Positions 25,190 through 34,384 of a stretch of DNA of 64,000 nucleotides are shown here, in pieces. The notes beneath the pieces are model-generated. The model had not been told where the DNA came from. It worked only from the letters and a program-made list of their open reading frames with translations, and ran no database searches. The position numbers were made by a program, and so were the translations under genes. The first letter of the stretch is position 1. Each line of letters begins with the position of its first letter. The stretch is taken from NCBI GenBank assembly GCA_963766175.1, contig CAVXZE010000013.1, positions 166,551 through 230,550 of the forward strand, in the 5' to 3' direction. The DNA is from CAVXZE01 sp963766175 (GTDB lineage: Bacteria > Myxococcota_A > UBA9160 > UBA6930).

Positions 25190-26631
25190 CTGCGACTCAG
25201 GACATTCCGCAGCGGAGGCGTTGCAGCTGCGACGCGGCTGGATTCATTGAGCTTTTCTATGATACGCGCCGATTGCTGGGTCTGCCGATACGGGCGTGAT
25301 GACGACCCTTCGCACTCGACGTACCTACGACCACCGCATTCGAGAAATGATCTGCGAGACCGGTGATCCAGACCTGTTCCCCGAGCTGAAGATTCCTCGG
25401 TCCACGATTCGAAGCTGGCTTCACCGCGGTATTCCCGATGTCGTCACGTGTGAGCCCCCGTCGGCTGAGACGACTGAGCTTCTGATCGAAATACAGGAAC
25501 TGCGTCATCGGGTGGCTGAGCTCGACGCGATTGTCGGCCTGCTGGTCGTGATGCTTCGTGTATCGGAGCGCCGGCCGGACCACGAGAGGCTTCCCGAAGG
25601 AAATGGGAAACGAGCACTGCTTCGGGCGATCGAGCGAGCGAATAGGGTGATACCGCTGAGTGCCGCACTGCGGATCGCGCGCCTGTCTCCGTCCCGCTAC
25701 CACGGCTGGCGCCGCGCCGAGATTCGTTGCGAGCTTGACGATCGATCGAGCTGTCCACGAAGCCAGCCGACACGACTGACAACCGCCGAGGTTCGAGCTG
25801 TGAAGGAAATGGTCGAGAGCGATGACCATCGCCACTTGTCGCTCCGAGGACTCGCACTGTACGCGAAACGTATCGGAAGAGTGGTTGCGTCTCCGTCGAC
25901 GTGGTCTCGGCTGGTACGAGAGGCCGGGTGGCGAAGGCCGCGCCGCCGTGTCTACCCAGCCAAGCCCAAGGTGGGCATCCGTGCCAACGCTCCGAACGAG
26001 CTGTGGCAGATCGACGTGACCATCATCAAGTTGCTCGATGGCACCAGGGCGTACCTTCATGCAGTAATCGACAACTTCTCGAGGCGGATCCTGGCGTGAA
26101 GCCTGGAGGAGCGGCTGGGTGCGGGTGGGACATGCCGGATCCTCTTGGAGGCAGGCCGTCACCTGGGCACCCGCCCGGTCGAGACCACCGTGATGACTGA
26201 TTCCGGCGCCGAGAACGTCAATGGGGACGTCGACGCTTTACTCGACCGCGAGGGATTGAGGCGTATCCTGGCGCAGGTGGAAGTGAGCTTTTCCAACTCC
26301 ATGATCGAGGCTTTCTGGCGATCCTTGAGGCACGCCTGGCTGTATCTGCACACCCTGGACAATACGGCAACGCTACGGCGCCTCATCGAGTTCTACGTGA
26401 GGGCGCACAATGAGACCATTCCCCATGCGGCATTCAAAGGTCAGACGCCTGACGAGATGTACTTCGGCAGCGGAGATGCGGTGGTCATCGATCTTGCCGC
26501 TGCGCGGGTGAGGGCCCGCCAGGAGCGAATGAAGGCGAACCGGGCGGCGACCTGTGGCACCTGTGTAGGAGGTCATGATTTTGGGGCGCTGCAATTGCAG
26601 CGGGCGGAGTGCGGAAGGTCCTGAGATGCAG
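25190..26631 (+). mobile_element. IS-B copy 1, 1442 bp, inactivated
   Basis: Bounded by inverted ends CTGCGACTCAGGACATTCCGC (25190) and, reversed, CTGCATCTCAGGACCTTCCGC ending at 26631. It has exactly the same length as the copy at 40531-41972. No unambiguous target duplication was seen. Confidence 0.85.
25296..26624 (+). pseudogene. IS-B transposase with a single nonsense codon
   Basis: 443 codons, the same span as the intact copy, but TGA at 26097-26099 replaces the Trp codon found there in the intact gene (RILA-stop-SLEERLG versus RILAWTLEERLG). Before it lie the helix-turn-helix and integrase start (QIDVTIIKLLDGTRAY); after it are the second Asp (TDSGAENVN) and the Glu helix (NSMIEAFWRSLRHAW). 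Numerous silent and missense differences show it is an older copy than the one at 40.5 kb. Confidence 0.85.
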
Positions 26632-26715
26632 GTGCGGTGAGTAGCGACCCTGGGCGAGGCGTCGTCGCCGATCTGGCACCCAGGCGCTGCCCTGCATCTC
26701 CCGCGGAATCCGCAG

Positions 26716-27288
26716 TCAGTCGACGCCGACGCGGTCATTCTTGATGCCCGCCTCGATTAGCATCTTATGTGCGCAATCGGGGCATATGCCGTGAGAGAAC
26801 TCGGCGTGGGTCCGGTCCTCGATGTAGGCTTCCATCCGCTCCCACCTCCCTGCGCTGTTCCGGATCTTCTTGCAGGCTCCGCAGATGGGAACGATGCCCT
26901 CGAGCACCCGGATCTGAGCCATGGTCTTCTTCAGGCTCTCGGACAGCTCGCGCTCTCTCGACAGGAGCGATCCCAGACGAGCCATGGCCCAGCCGACGAA
27001 GAGAAAGGCACTGAGGCGTATCAGGGTATTCCAGGCGGCCACCAGGTGACTCGAGTAGGGATGCCCGGTGCTGTAGTCGGCGCAATACCAGACGGCAGCT
27101 GAGATCGTGGAGACGATGACGGCCTCCATGAGCCCCAGCTTCCAGGCCACCATGCAGATGGGCACGAAATAGAAGACAAAGAAATTGAGCTCATGGCCGG
27201 TTGCGTAGTCCATCCAGCCGAGAAGAGCCGTTCCTGCAACGACTGCAGGCCACACGAGAAGCGGCGATGACCAGCGCGAATCCGTCAT
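26716..27288 (-). CDS. four-helix membrane protein with C-terminal CX2C zinc-ribbon-like motif
   Basis: 190 residues. Four hydrophobic segments lie in residues 10-110 (for example PAVVAGTALLGWMDY and FFVFYFVPICMVAW). A coiled stretch follows (SRERELSESLKKTMAQIRVLEG), then IVPICGACKKIRNSAGRWERMEAYI and HGICPDCAHKML. The coiled coil followed by LxGIxPICxxCKKIR..CPxC is a known ending of many sensor and response-regulator-like proteins in proteobacteria and may bind zinc. It probably senses a signal at the membrane; no kinase domain is present. ATG 27288 has AAAGGAAG upstream. Confidence 0.75.
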   Translation of the reverse strand: MTDSRWSSPLLVWPAVVAGTALLGWMDYATGHELNFFVFYFVPICMVAWKLGLMEAVIVSTISAAVWYCADYSTGHPYSSHLVAAWNTLIRLSAFLFVGWAMARLGSLLSRERELSESLKKTMAQIRVLEGIVPICGACKKIRNSAGRWERMEAYIEDRTHAEFSHGICPDCAHKMLIEAGIKNDRVGVD

Positions 27289-27372
27289 TTGACCGCTCTT
27301 CCTTTCAATGCCTCGAAATCGGTTTCGACCGTCGGATCGAGGCTTCCCGGCGCGCTCTCCCTCGAACCCTCC

Positions 27373-29373
27373 TCAGCCGGCGAAGCACGCGCGCACGCCC
27401 GACTCGCGCCCGGCGACCACCTCCCGGAACTTGGCGTGGAAGCTCCGATCCACTGCAACCAGCGCCTTGGGCCAGTGGTTCGGCTGCCGGTAGCGCCGCA
27501 GATGAGAGGGCCCGCCATTGTAGGCGGCGTAGGTCGCGCGCGCGAGCGCGTCGGGGCCGCCCGCGCTCTCCTCGCCGCGCGCCATTGCGTAGTGCCCCAG
27601 GTAGTGCAGCAGGATCTCGCTCCCCGCCCGCGCGTTGTAGACGATGCTCCAGGAGAGGCCGTCCACCGCGTAGAAGCCGCGCCAGACCTGCGGGTTCACC
27701 TGCATCATGCCCAGCGCGCCGCCCGTCGATCGCAGCGGCACGACGGCCCCGCTGCGGCGCACGTACTGGCGCCAGCACGACTCCTGCCACGCCGTCGCGA
27801 GCACCAGGCGCTCGAAGAGGTCGCGCCGGTGGTCGTCGATCCGGCCCTGCGCGAACACTGCTGCGGAGGACTCGCGCAGCAGCGCCGCGACCTGCGGCAG
27901 ATACGCATCGAGATCGGCACTGCGGGGGACGAAGCCGTCGAGCGGAGACGAGTGGGGCTTCGGCGGCGGATCGGGCGCCGCGAAGGCGGCCGGGAACAGC
28001 CAGTCGAGGATCCGCAAGGTCGCGCCGGGTGGAGGCGCCCCATCCGGTGCGGGCTGGGGCGCTGCCTCCGAGTCGGTCTCGGCACCCGATCCGGGCTCGG
28101 CCACTGCCTTGGGCGGCGGCAGCGCGGGGAGCTCCTCCTCGAAGTCGAACACCTGGCGCAAAGCCGGGTCCACCTCCTCACTCCAGCGCAGCGGATCCTC
28201 GCTGGTCTCGGGGGCGAGCATCCGCGCCAGGCGCCGAAGGCCGTCCTCCGAGATCTCGAGACCGAAGGCGGGTCCGACCGCGTCGAGGGCGGCGAGCGCG
28301 TCGCCGGAGGCGACGAAGGCGAGGTAGCGGAAGCCCTGGCTCCCGCCGACCAGCGGAGCCAGCGCCGGCTGGAGCTTGGCCCAGCTCGAGCGGAACAGGC
28401 TCCGCGTGCGGTCCTTTCCGTCGCGCCGCGGCTCGGCGAGGGCGGCGACCATCTCGTGACGAGCGTCGAGCAGCACCGCAAGCAGCGTCGCGCGCAGCTT
28501 GGGGTCGAGCGCGTCCTGGCCCGCCCTCTTGACCACGAAGGTCAGGAAGGCGTCCCACTCGTGGAGGCTGGCTTCGAAGGCCGCGATCTCCTCGGCCGTG
28601 AGCGGCGGCTCGACGGCGGGCGCGGCCGCCGGGGGAGCCGCCTCCACGTCGAAGCGCAGCGTGAGCACCAAGCCGCGCTCCTCGACGCGGGCTTCGCCGA
28701 GCGCCAGCGACCCCGCCAGCCGCCGCGCCGCCTGCTCTTCGGGACGCGCGGCGAAGAGCGGAAGGGCGCTTCGCAGGTCGCCGATCAGCGGCGCGAGGTC
28801 GATGCGCAGCGCCTCGAGGCGCGGATGGACGAGGGGCTTCACCCAGTTCCAGAGCGCGGGCACCGCGAGCCAGCGGCCCTCGCCCTCGAGCCGCGAATCC
28901 GTCACGCGGAAGCCGACCACCGCGGTGCGCGGCGCAACGCGCACATCCTCCTCTACCTCCAGCTCGCCTTCCCAATCGAAGGGCCGGAAGCAGGTTCCGA
29001 ACATGGAGAGGCCCGCCCGGGCGCGGCCGTGCGCCGTCACCACGATGCGGCCGCCGAGGGAGCGCAGCGCCGGTTGGGATAGCACGATCTCGTTGCACGA
29101 ATCCGGGCTCGAAACGAGCTGCGCGGTGGTCTCAGGCCCGGTGAAGACCTGCTCCATCAGCAGGCGTTCCAGAAAGGCCTGCGGGATCGAGAGCGGCACC
29201 TCGACGCGCCGTGTCTCCGCTTGGCTCGGCGCGCAGAGCAGCAGGAGGGCGAGGAAGACGGCGGGGCGAAAACGTCCTGGACTCGGTATCGCGCGCGAGC
29301 TGGCCGTCCGCGCAGCGTGGACCGGGCGCCTGAGCCCGCCTTCCGGCGCCGTTCTGCCTCCGATGGGCGTCAT
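27373..29373 (-). CDS. SLT-type lytic transglycosylase
   Basis: 666 residues, exported: a long basic N region and the hydrophobic run PAVFLALLLLCAPSQAE form a signal peptide. The first ~450 residues are a mostly alpha/beta region without a recognised domain, then a Pro-rich linker (EPGSGAETDSEAAPQPAP). The last ~200 residues form the lysozyme-like domain: ATAWQESCWRQYV contains the catalytic Glu, GGALGMMQVNPQVWRG the GxMQ block, and YAAYNGGPSHLRRY the AYNxG motif. It would cleave peptidoglycan with 1,6-anhydro product formation. The start is uncertain because no clear ribosome site precedes ATG 29373. Its downstream neighbour on this strand is the membrane protein gene. Confidence 0.82.
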   Translation of the reverse strand: MTPIGGRTAPEGGLRRPVHAARTASSRAIPSPGRFRPAVFLALLLLCAPSQAETRRVEVPLSIPQAFLERLLMEQVFTGPETTAQLVSSPDSCNEIVLSQPALRSLGGRIVVTAHGRARAGLSMFGTCFRPFDWEGELEVEEDVRVAPRTAVVGFRVTDSRLEGEGRWLAVPALWNWVKPLVHPRLEALRIDLAPLIGDLRSALPLFAARPEEQAARRLAGSLALGEARVEERGLVLTLRFDVEAAPPAAAPAVEPPLTAEEIAAFEASLHEWDAFLTFVVKRAGQDALDPKLRATLLAVLLDARHEMVAALAEPRRDGKDRTRSLFRSSWAKLQPALAPLVGGSQGFRYLAFVASGDALAALDAVGPAFGLEISEDGLRRLARMLAPETSEDPLRWSEEVDPALRQVFDFEEELPALPPPKAVAEPGSGAETDSEAAPQPAPDGAPPPGATLRILDWLFPAAFAAPDPPPKPHSSPLDGFVPRSADLDAYLPQVAALLRESSAAVFAQGRIDDHRRDLFERLVLATAWQESCWRQYVRRSGAVVPLRSTGGALGMMQVNPQVWRGFYAVDGLSWSIVYNARAGSEILLHYLGHYAMARGEESAGGPDALARATYAAYNGGPSHLRRYRQPNHWPKALVAVDRSFHAKFREVVAGRESGVRACFAG

Positions 29374-29622
29374 TTAGGTCGAATCCGTTGGCAATGAAGC
29401 GCGTTCGTTCATCCTCGAGCGCGATCCTTCCACTGAGGCTTCGTTTCGGGGAGCGGTGATCGCCACGGCGGGCACCTCCTCCCATGCTGCCCGACCATCC
29501 CAACGAGGGGGTTCGCATCCGGCACCCGGAAAGGTAAAGGAGGGGAACGCCGGCGGCGACCGGCAGCGGTGTGCGTCCTCAATACCCGTCCGGTCCTACA
29601 TCACTCTGACGGGGCACAGAAT

Positions 29623-30087
29623 CGGGGCTCGATGGCAGGCAATTCCCTGTTCCAGACGCCAGGGAACGCGGGGGCAAGCCCCCGCGCAGGAGGGCGAATC
29701 GGGCGAGATGGCCAGGCCGGCGGAGCCCGTAGCCGCGCGATTTCCCTGTATTTTCCCCTAGATCAGGGATTTTGGGGCGGGAGACGGGTTCGCGCTGGAC
29801 TGCCCGCTCCGCCAACCAGTCTGCTGTTGCAGAGACTTCCCGCGCGCACTCGGGCACAGCCTGAGAAATCCCCGCGATTTCGCGGGGCTTTGGTCGAGTA
29901 CCTTCGCGCATCCCAAGCGGAGACCACCCTGCGGCCGCTTCCACCGCGCCGAAGCCGCGCGTTTTCTCCGCGGGCGATTGCGGTGGTTCGGTACGGGGAT
30001 GGAGGCGAGGCCATCCGTAGTGCCAAGAGTCCTTCCATGTGCCGAATCAAGCGGCACGTGGGCCGAGCGCCAGCCACCCGCCCGAGT
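29623..30087 (+). repeat. dispersed structured repeat, copy C
   Basis: Full-length copy with both TTCCCTG hairpins (29643 and 29742), GAGACGGGTTCGCGCTGGAC, GCCCGCTCCGCCAACCAGTC, a perfect palindrome CCCCGCGATTTCGCGGGG at 29870-29887, and the tail CGCGCATCCCAAGCGGAGAC through the GCGGCACGTG region. No protein frame is shared consistently with the other copies. The preceding 29374-29622 has no recognisable content. Confidence 0.85.
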
Positions 30088-30097
30088 GAGCGTGCAG

Positions 30098-30171
30098 TTG
30101 CATCTCAGGACATTCCGCACTCCGCCCGCTGCAGCTGCAAAGCCTCCACTTCAGAATGTCCTGAAACGCAG
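30098..30171 (+). mobile_element. 74-bp mini-element made only of the two IS-B ends
   Basis: The right-end sequence (TGCATCTCAGGACATTCCGC..CCCGCTGCAGCTGC) runs directly into the left-end sequence (GCCTCCACTTCAGAATGTCC..AACGCAG). All internal IS sequence is missing. This is the shortest two-ended derivative in the window. The rest of 30172-30500 has no recognisable content. Confidence 0.75.
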
Positions 30172-30500
30172 CTGTGGTATGGGTCCACGCGAGGTTCGCG
30201 CCGAGCTTGACTCGCCGCTTCCCCCTCCGGAAGCCAGGTTGCGGGCTTGAGGGTGGCAATCGAGTCGTAGCGGGCGCGCCACTGGTTTCAGGAGGCGCCG
30301 CAGTGAGTTGCAGCGCCTTTCCATTTCAGGAAGCCATGAGACTTCTTGGATCAAACAGGAGGGCGGAGGAGGTCGAGCCGGGGTCCGCGGCGGTCACCAA
30401 CGAGCGTCGGGGCTTCAAGTGGCAGGAATGTTACCGATGTGGAGTTATGGATCACTGGCATAGGGTCTGACATGAAGCCATAGACCACCGCCTACGCTTT

Positions 30501-30515
30501 GGGCACGGCGTGCCC
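30501..30515 (+). promoter_or_regulatory. perfect palindrome upstream of amtB (possible activator site)
   Basis: GGGCACGGCGTGCCC is an uninterrupted inverted repeat with GCAC/GTGC half sites. It lies about 110 bases upstream of the sigma-54 site, a usual distance for an NtrC-type enhancer. Half-site spacing is tighter than the enterobacterial NtrC consensus, so the assignment is tentative. Confidence 0.4.
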
Positions 30516-30621
30516 GATCTCCGGGCACTGGTGTGCGCGTTTCAGCACAAGCGCACCGCGAAGCGCACGACAGAACGCTGCGAAAGTTACGAAATCCCAG
30601 GGACTTCCGGATTGTGCCGGT

Positions 30622-30640
30622 AACGGCACCGCTCTTGCTT
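30622..30640 (+). promoter_or_regulatory. sigma-54 promoter of amtB-glnK
   Basis: ACGGCACCGCTCTTGCTTG contains the invariant GG (30625-30626) and GC (30637-30638) separated by exactly ten bases, within a good match to TGGCAC-N5-TTGC. It lies 67 bases ahead of the amtB ATG. Nitrogen-limitation control by sigma-54 is the established rule for this operon. Confidence 0.65.
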
Positions 30641-30704
30641 GCGCATCAGTCGACCTGCGCTCGGTTCGTGGCAGCCGGCGTTGCCGCGGCGGAAGGAGAA
30701 GACC

Positions 30705-32042
30705 ATGACGCGCCCGCGAATACGGACACTCGCCAGGGATGCAATACCCCTGTTGGCCTGCTTCGCCACCGTGGGTTGGCCGGCGACGGCCCGTGCCGCG
30801 GATTCTCTCGACACCGGAGATACTGCGTGGATCCTGACCTCCACGGCGCTTGTCCTGTTCATGACCTTGCCGGGCCTCGCGCTCTTCTACGCCGGCCTGG
30901 TGCGAACCAAGAACGTTCTCTCGGTGCTGATGCAGTGCTTTGGGTTGGCCTCTCTCATCACAGTCCTGTGGCTGCTATGCGGGTACAGCCTGGCATTCGA
31001 CAGCACGGGGATGCAGGAGGGCGTCACCAACTTGAGATCCTTCATTGGCGGCCTGTCGAAGGTCTTCATGCGGGGCGTTACGCCAGACGCGCTGTCGGGA
31101 TCGATCCCGGAAATCCTATTCTTCGTCTTCCAGATGACCTTCGCGATCATCACGCCCGCCCTCATCGTGGGCACCTTCGCGGAGCGGATGAAGTTCTCGG
31201 CGACGCTGCTCTTCTCGGCCGCCTGGCTGCTCGTGGTATACGCACCCATCTGTCACATGACGTGGGGCGGCGACGGTGGCTTCTTCGCCGACATGGGGGT
31301 CTTCGATTTCGCGGGCGGGATCGTGGTCCACATCACCGCCGGCGTCTCGGCCCTGATCGCGTGCATCGTGATCGGCCCGCGCCGCGGCTTCCCGACCACG
31401 CCCATGCCGCCCCACAACATGACCATGTGTGTCATCGGCACGGGCATGCTCTGGGTCGGCTGGTACGGCTTCAACGGCGGCAGCGCGCTGGCCGCGAACG
31501 GCAGCGCAGCGATGGCCATCACGGTCACCCAGATCTCGGCGGCCACGGCGGCCTTGACGTGGATGTCGATCGAGTGGGTGAAGAACGGTAGTCCCAGCAT
31601 GCTGGGCCTCGCGACGGGGGCGATCGCCGGACTGGCGGCCGTCACGCCGGCCTCCGGCTTCGTCGGACCGATCGGTGGCTTCTCGATTGGGCTGGCCTCG
31701 GGCTTCCTCTGCTACCTGGCCGCCACCACCGCGAAGCGGGTACTTGGCTACGATGACTCCCTCGATGTCTTCGGCGTCCACGGCGTGGGCGGATTCGTCG
31801 GCACCGTGCTCGCCGGCGTGTTCGCCGCCGGCGTCTTCGGCGGCCTGGAAGGTGACCTGGCGATTGGCAAGCAGGTCGGCGTGCAGTTGCTGGCTGCGGC
31901 GATCACGGTCGTCTACACCGCCGCCGCCACCTTCGCCATCCTGAAGTTGGTCGACCTCTCGGTCGGCCTTCGGATCGATGAGGAAGGCGAGTCGCGCGGT
32001 CTGGACCTCTCGCTTCACAACGAGGTGGGCTACAACTTCTAG
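30705..32042 (+). CDS. amtB: ammonium transporter AmtB
   Basis: 445-residue ammonium channel. ATG 30705 has AAGGAG eight bases ahead. A cleavable leader (LACFATVGWPATARAADS) is followed by 11 membrane helices. Diagnostic motifs: LPGLALFYAGLVRTKNVL in helix M1, DFAGGIVVHITAGVSALI with the first pore His, MLWVGWYGFNGGSAL, and DVFGVHGVGGFVGT with the second pore His. The cytoplasmic tail is of the length that contacts PII. It is followed 11 bases later by glnK, the conserved partner that blocks the channel under nitrogen sufficiency. A sigma-54 promoter lies upstream. Confidence 0.97.
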   Translation: MTRPRIRTLARDAIPLLACFATVGWPATARAADSLDTGDTAWILTSTALVLFMTLPGLALFYAGLVRTKNVLSVLMQCFGLASLITVLWLLCGYSLAFDSTGMQEGVTNLRSFIGGLSKVFMRGVTPDALSGSIPEILFFVFQMTFAIITPALIVGTFAERMKFSATLLFSAAWLLVVYAPICHMTWGGDGGFFADMGVFDFAGGIVVHITAGVSALIACIVIGPRRGFPTTPMPPHNMTMCVIGTGMLWVGWYGFNGGSALAANGSAAMAITVTQISAATAALTWMSIEWVKNGSPSMLGLATGAIAGLAAVTPASGFVGPIGGFSIGLASGFLCYLAATTAKRVLGYDDSLDVFGVHGVGGFVGTVLAGVFAAGVFGGLEGDLAIGKQVGVQLLAAAITVVYTAAATFAILKLVDLSVGLRIDEEGESRGLDLSLHNEVGYNF

Positions 32043-32053
32043 ACGGGGCTGAC

Positions 32054-32392
32054 ATGAAGCTGATCGTTGCCATCATCAAGCCGTTCAAGCTGGACGAGGT
32101 CCGCGACGCGCTGGCGGCCATCGGCATCCAGGGGATGACGGTGACCGAGTGCAGGGGCTTCGGTCGTCAGCGCGGGCACACCGAGATCTACCGCGGGGCC
32201 GAGTACGTGGTGGACTTCCAGCCAAAGACCAAGGTCGAGATCGTCGTGAGCGACGACCAGTGCGAGGCCACCATCGAGGTCATCAGCAGCGCTGCCAAGA
32301 CCGGAAAGATCGGCGACGGCAAGATCATGGTCCAAGCGGTCGAGAACGCGGTGCGCATCCGCACCGGTGAGCAGGGCGAGCAGGCGCTGTAG
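32054..32392 (+). CDS. glnK: nitrogen regulatory protein PII (GlnK)
   Basis: 112-residue PII signal protein, trimeric. MKLIVAIIKPFKLDEVRDAL is the family opening, with the signature TVTECRGFGRQRGHTEIYRGAEYVVDF; the Tyr in GAEYVVD is residue 51 of the T-loop, the uridylylation site. The later IGDGKIMV gives the B-loop, VENAVRIRTGE the end. It senses 2-oxoglutarate, ATP/ADP and glutamine status and controls AmtB. The 11-base gap to amtB implies one transcript. Confidence 0.96.
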   Translation: MKLIVAIIKPFKLDEVRDALAAIGIQGMTVTECRGFGRQRGHTEIYRGAEYVVDFQPKTKVEIVVSDDQCEATIEVISSAAKTGKIGDGKIMVQAVENAVRIRTGEQGEQAL

Positions 32393-32438
32393 CGCCCGTA
32401 CCTCCCGAGAACCCGGGCTTCCCGGAGTCGCAGCCGTG

Positions 32439-32667
32439 CTGCGTTTCAGGACCTTCTGGGCTCTGCCCGCTGCAACTGCAACGCACCGAAGTCAGGGTCT
32501 CACGCGCAGAGGCCACGGCCGCCATCTGGTTCGCTTTCATTCGCGCCTGGCGGGCCCTCACCCTCGCATCGGTAGGCCCAACAACCGCGGCGCACCACAG
32601 AAAAACTTAATGAATTCAACGGCGCCGCAACTGCAACGCGTCCACTTCAGAATGTTCTGCAACGCAG
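32439..32667 (+). mobile_element. 229-bp MITE-like derivative of IS-B
   Basis: Right terminus (CTGCGTTTCAGGACCTTCTG.., with ~130 bp similar to 40531-40665, including TTCATTCGCGCCTGGCGGGCC) joined to ~75 bp of the left terminus (AACTTAATGAATTCAACGGC..CTTCAGAATGTTCTGC). The transposase gene is deleted but both ends are kept. It could be mobilised by the intact copy. Confidence 0.8.
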
Positions 32668-32749
32668 CAGGGAAGTGCGTCAGCCGCGAGGCCTGTCGGA
32701 GAATCCTGAATCGCTCGCAGGTCTTCCCATCCATCCGCCCATCGCTGGC

Positions 32750-32800
32750 CGGTCCGCGGAGATGGCTTCGGGACGAGATGACCTTATTGACCGGAACCGC
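32750..32800 (+). repeat. short repeat shared with 22697-22752
   Basis: GGAGATGGCTTCGGGACGAG followed by ATGACCTTATTGACCGG matches the second half of the compound repeat at 22.7 kb. It lies just past the end of the sigma factor gene. Origin unknown. Confidence 0.5.
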
Positions 32801-32824
32801 CGCCTTGGCTGGAAGCGCGGGGCG

Positions 32825-33409
32825 TCATCTCGCTTCTGTGACCGGCCTTCGCTCGCAGGGGACTCCCTCGCCGCCGAAGGAGAGGATGCAGTTTTTCTCG
32901 AGCGATCGGCGAAGCGCCGCACGTCCGCGGTGAAGTATCACTCTCGAGTTGCCTGCCGATACGCCGAGAACCGTTGCGATCTCGGTGTGTGTCAGGCCGG
33001 CCATGTCGTGCAGCGCCAACACGTGGTGCTGCAGGCGCGGCAGCCGGGATACGTATCCGTCGACGCAGGCCGCCATCTCCGACCCGAGCAGCGCTTGCTC
33101 GGGCCCGTCCTCCGGACAGGCTTGCTCTGCCGCCGTGACTAGGGGCTTCGAGTCAGGGGCTCGTCGGAGGCGGCGAAAGTGGTCTCGCACTACGTTAATG
33201 GCGATCCCGTACAGCCAGCTTCGCAGGCTGGCCTCGCTCCGCCAGGTACTGATCGAGCGTTCGGCACGCAGAAGCGTCTCCTGAGTGAGGTCATCGGCGA
33301 GAGAACGGTCCCCGACCTGCCTCAGTACGAACCCCCACACCGAGTCTCGATACGCAGCCGGAACATCATCCGGACGATGCGTTGTGCAATCCTCCGCCCG
33401 CCGCGCCAT
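32825..33409 (-). CDS. ECF-type RNA polymerase sigma factor
   Basis: 194 residues from ATG 33409 (GGAAGGGAGG upstream). Region 2 is seen in DSVWGFVLRQVGDRSLADDLTQETLLRAERS and SLRSWLYGIAINVVRDHFRR. Region 4 is RLQHHVLALHDMAGLTHTEIATVLGVSAGNSRVILHRGRAALRR, the helix-turn-helix reading the -35 element. No region 3, so group IV. It lies 137 bases downstream of arsM on the same strand; no anti-sigma gene is visible, and the next sequence is a repeat. It may respond to stress linked with the arsenic genes, but the gap allows independence. Confidence 0.9.
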   Translation of the reverse strand: MARRAEDCTTHRPDDVPAAYRDSVWGFVLRQVGDRSLADDLTQETLLRAERSISTWRSEASLRSWLYGIAINVVRDHFRRLRRAPDSKPLVTAAEQACPEDGPEQALLGSEMAACVDGYVSRLPRLQHHVLALHDMAGLTHTEIATVLGVSAGNSRVILHRGRAALRRSLEKNCILSFGGEGVPCERRPVTEAR

Positions 33410-33546
33410 CTCGGCCTCCCTTCCAGTGAGTTCTCCTGTCGCACGTGGGCTGGAGTGATTCCCACGCGAGACCAAGGGGTCTCTCCAAGAAAGAAGCTCA
33501 GCAGGCGGTGCGTCAAGCGCGTCCAGCCGCCGCCGGGCGCGGGTTC

Positions 33547-34374
33547 TCATTTCAACGCCTCCACATGAACACTCGTGACGTTCTCTAGGAACGCCTGCAG
33601 CTGGTCGGTCTCGGTGTCGGGCTGCCCTCCGCAGTCGCAACCTGCCGACTCGTTGGAGGTGTATGCACCCGAGACGTTCGCTTCTCGAACGATGGACACC
33701 TCTCGGAAGCCCGCCTTCTCGATCTGCTCGAGGTATTCCTTTCGAACACTCGCACCGGCTACACACCCGGTGTAAGCACTGATCTCTTCCGCGATCTCCG
33801 GCGGTAGGGTTCGTTCCAGGACGATGTCCGAGATCATCAGTCGCCCGCCGGGGCGCAGGATTCGGAAGGCCTCGCGGAACACCCGATCCTTCTCCGGAGA
33901 GAGGTTGATCACGCAGTTCGAGATGACTACGTCGACGCTCCCGTCCTCGATCGGCAGGTCCTCAATGGTTCCCTTCCGGAACTCGACGTTGGTGAAATCA
34001 CCCTTCCGTGCGTTTTCGCGCGCCTTCTCCAGCATGGCGTCGGTCATGTCCACACCGATGACGCGACCCTTGGGGCCGACAGCCCGCGCCGCCAGGAACG
34101 CATCGAACCCGGCGCCCGACCCCAAGTCGACCACCACCTCGCCGGGGCGGAGCGCTGCGAGCGCCGTGGGATTTCCGCAGCCGACGCCGAGATTGGCTCC
34201 GTCGGGCGCCGATTGGATCTCGCCATCCGAGTAGCCGATGCGGCGGGCGGTTTCTTCGGGATGGATGGGTCCGGTCCCACAGCAGCCCGACGACCGCTCC
34301 ACGACGCGCGTATAATCCTGCTTCACGGCCTCTCGGATCTGTTGCGGGTTCACGAGGTTCTCGTTGGTCGCCAT
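33547..34374 (-). CDS. arsM: arsenite S-adenosylmethionine methyltransferase
   Basis: 275-residue arsenite methyltransferase. ATG 34374 has GAGGAGG six bases ahead. SAM motif I is VVDLGSGAGFDAFLAA. The arsenic-binding cysteines expected in ArsM appear in SSGCCGTGP, SNCVINLSPEKDRVF and YTGCVAGA, the last two being signature blocks of the family. A Cys-rich tail follows (SAGCDCGGQ). It converts As(III) to methylated species. It lies ten bases behind an ArsR-type regulator, a common pair, and is thus probably induced by arsenite. Confidence 0.93.
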   Translation of the reverse strand: MATNENLVNPQQIREAVKQDYTRVVERSSGCCGTGPIHPEETARRIGYSDGEIQSAPDGANLGVGCGNPTALAALRPGEVVVDLGSGAGFDAFLAARAVGPKGRVIGVDMTDAMLEKARENARKGDFTNVEFRKGTIEDLPIEDGSVDVVISNCVINLSPEKDRVFREAFRILRPGGRLMISDIVLERTLPPEIAEEISAYTGCVAGASVRKEYLEQIEKAGFREVSIVREANVSGAYTSNESAGCDCGGQPDTETDQLQAFLENVTSVHVEALK

Positions 34375-34384
34375 TTTGACCTCC

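Noticed and set aside
27289..29377. Plus-strand open frames over the lytic transglycosylase gene, up to 597 codons
   Set aside because: Antisense shadows; no start signals or motifs, whereas the minus strand has an SLT catalytic domain and a signal peptide.
29643..29887. Repeat C as an intrinsic terminator or attenuator of a neighbouring gene
   Set aside because: The CCCCGCGATTTCGCGGGG palindrome lacks a following T-run and lies far from any gene end; its recurrence in other copies shows that it belongs to the repeat.
33410..33766. N-terminal extension of the ECF sigma factor
   Set aside because: It overlaps arsM on the same strand in another frame; ATG 33409 has an excellent ribosome site and gives the normal family length.
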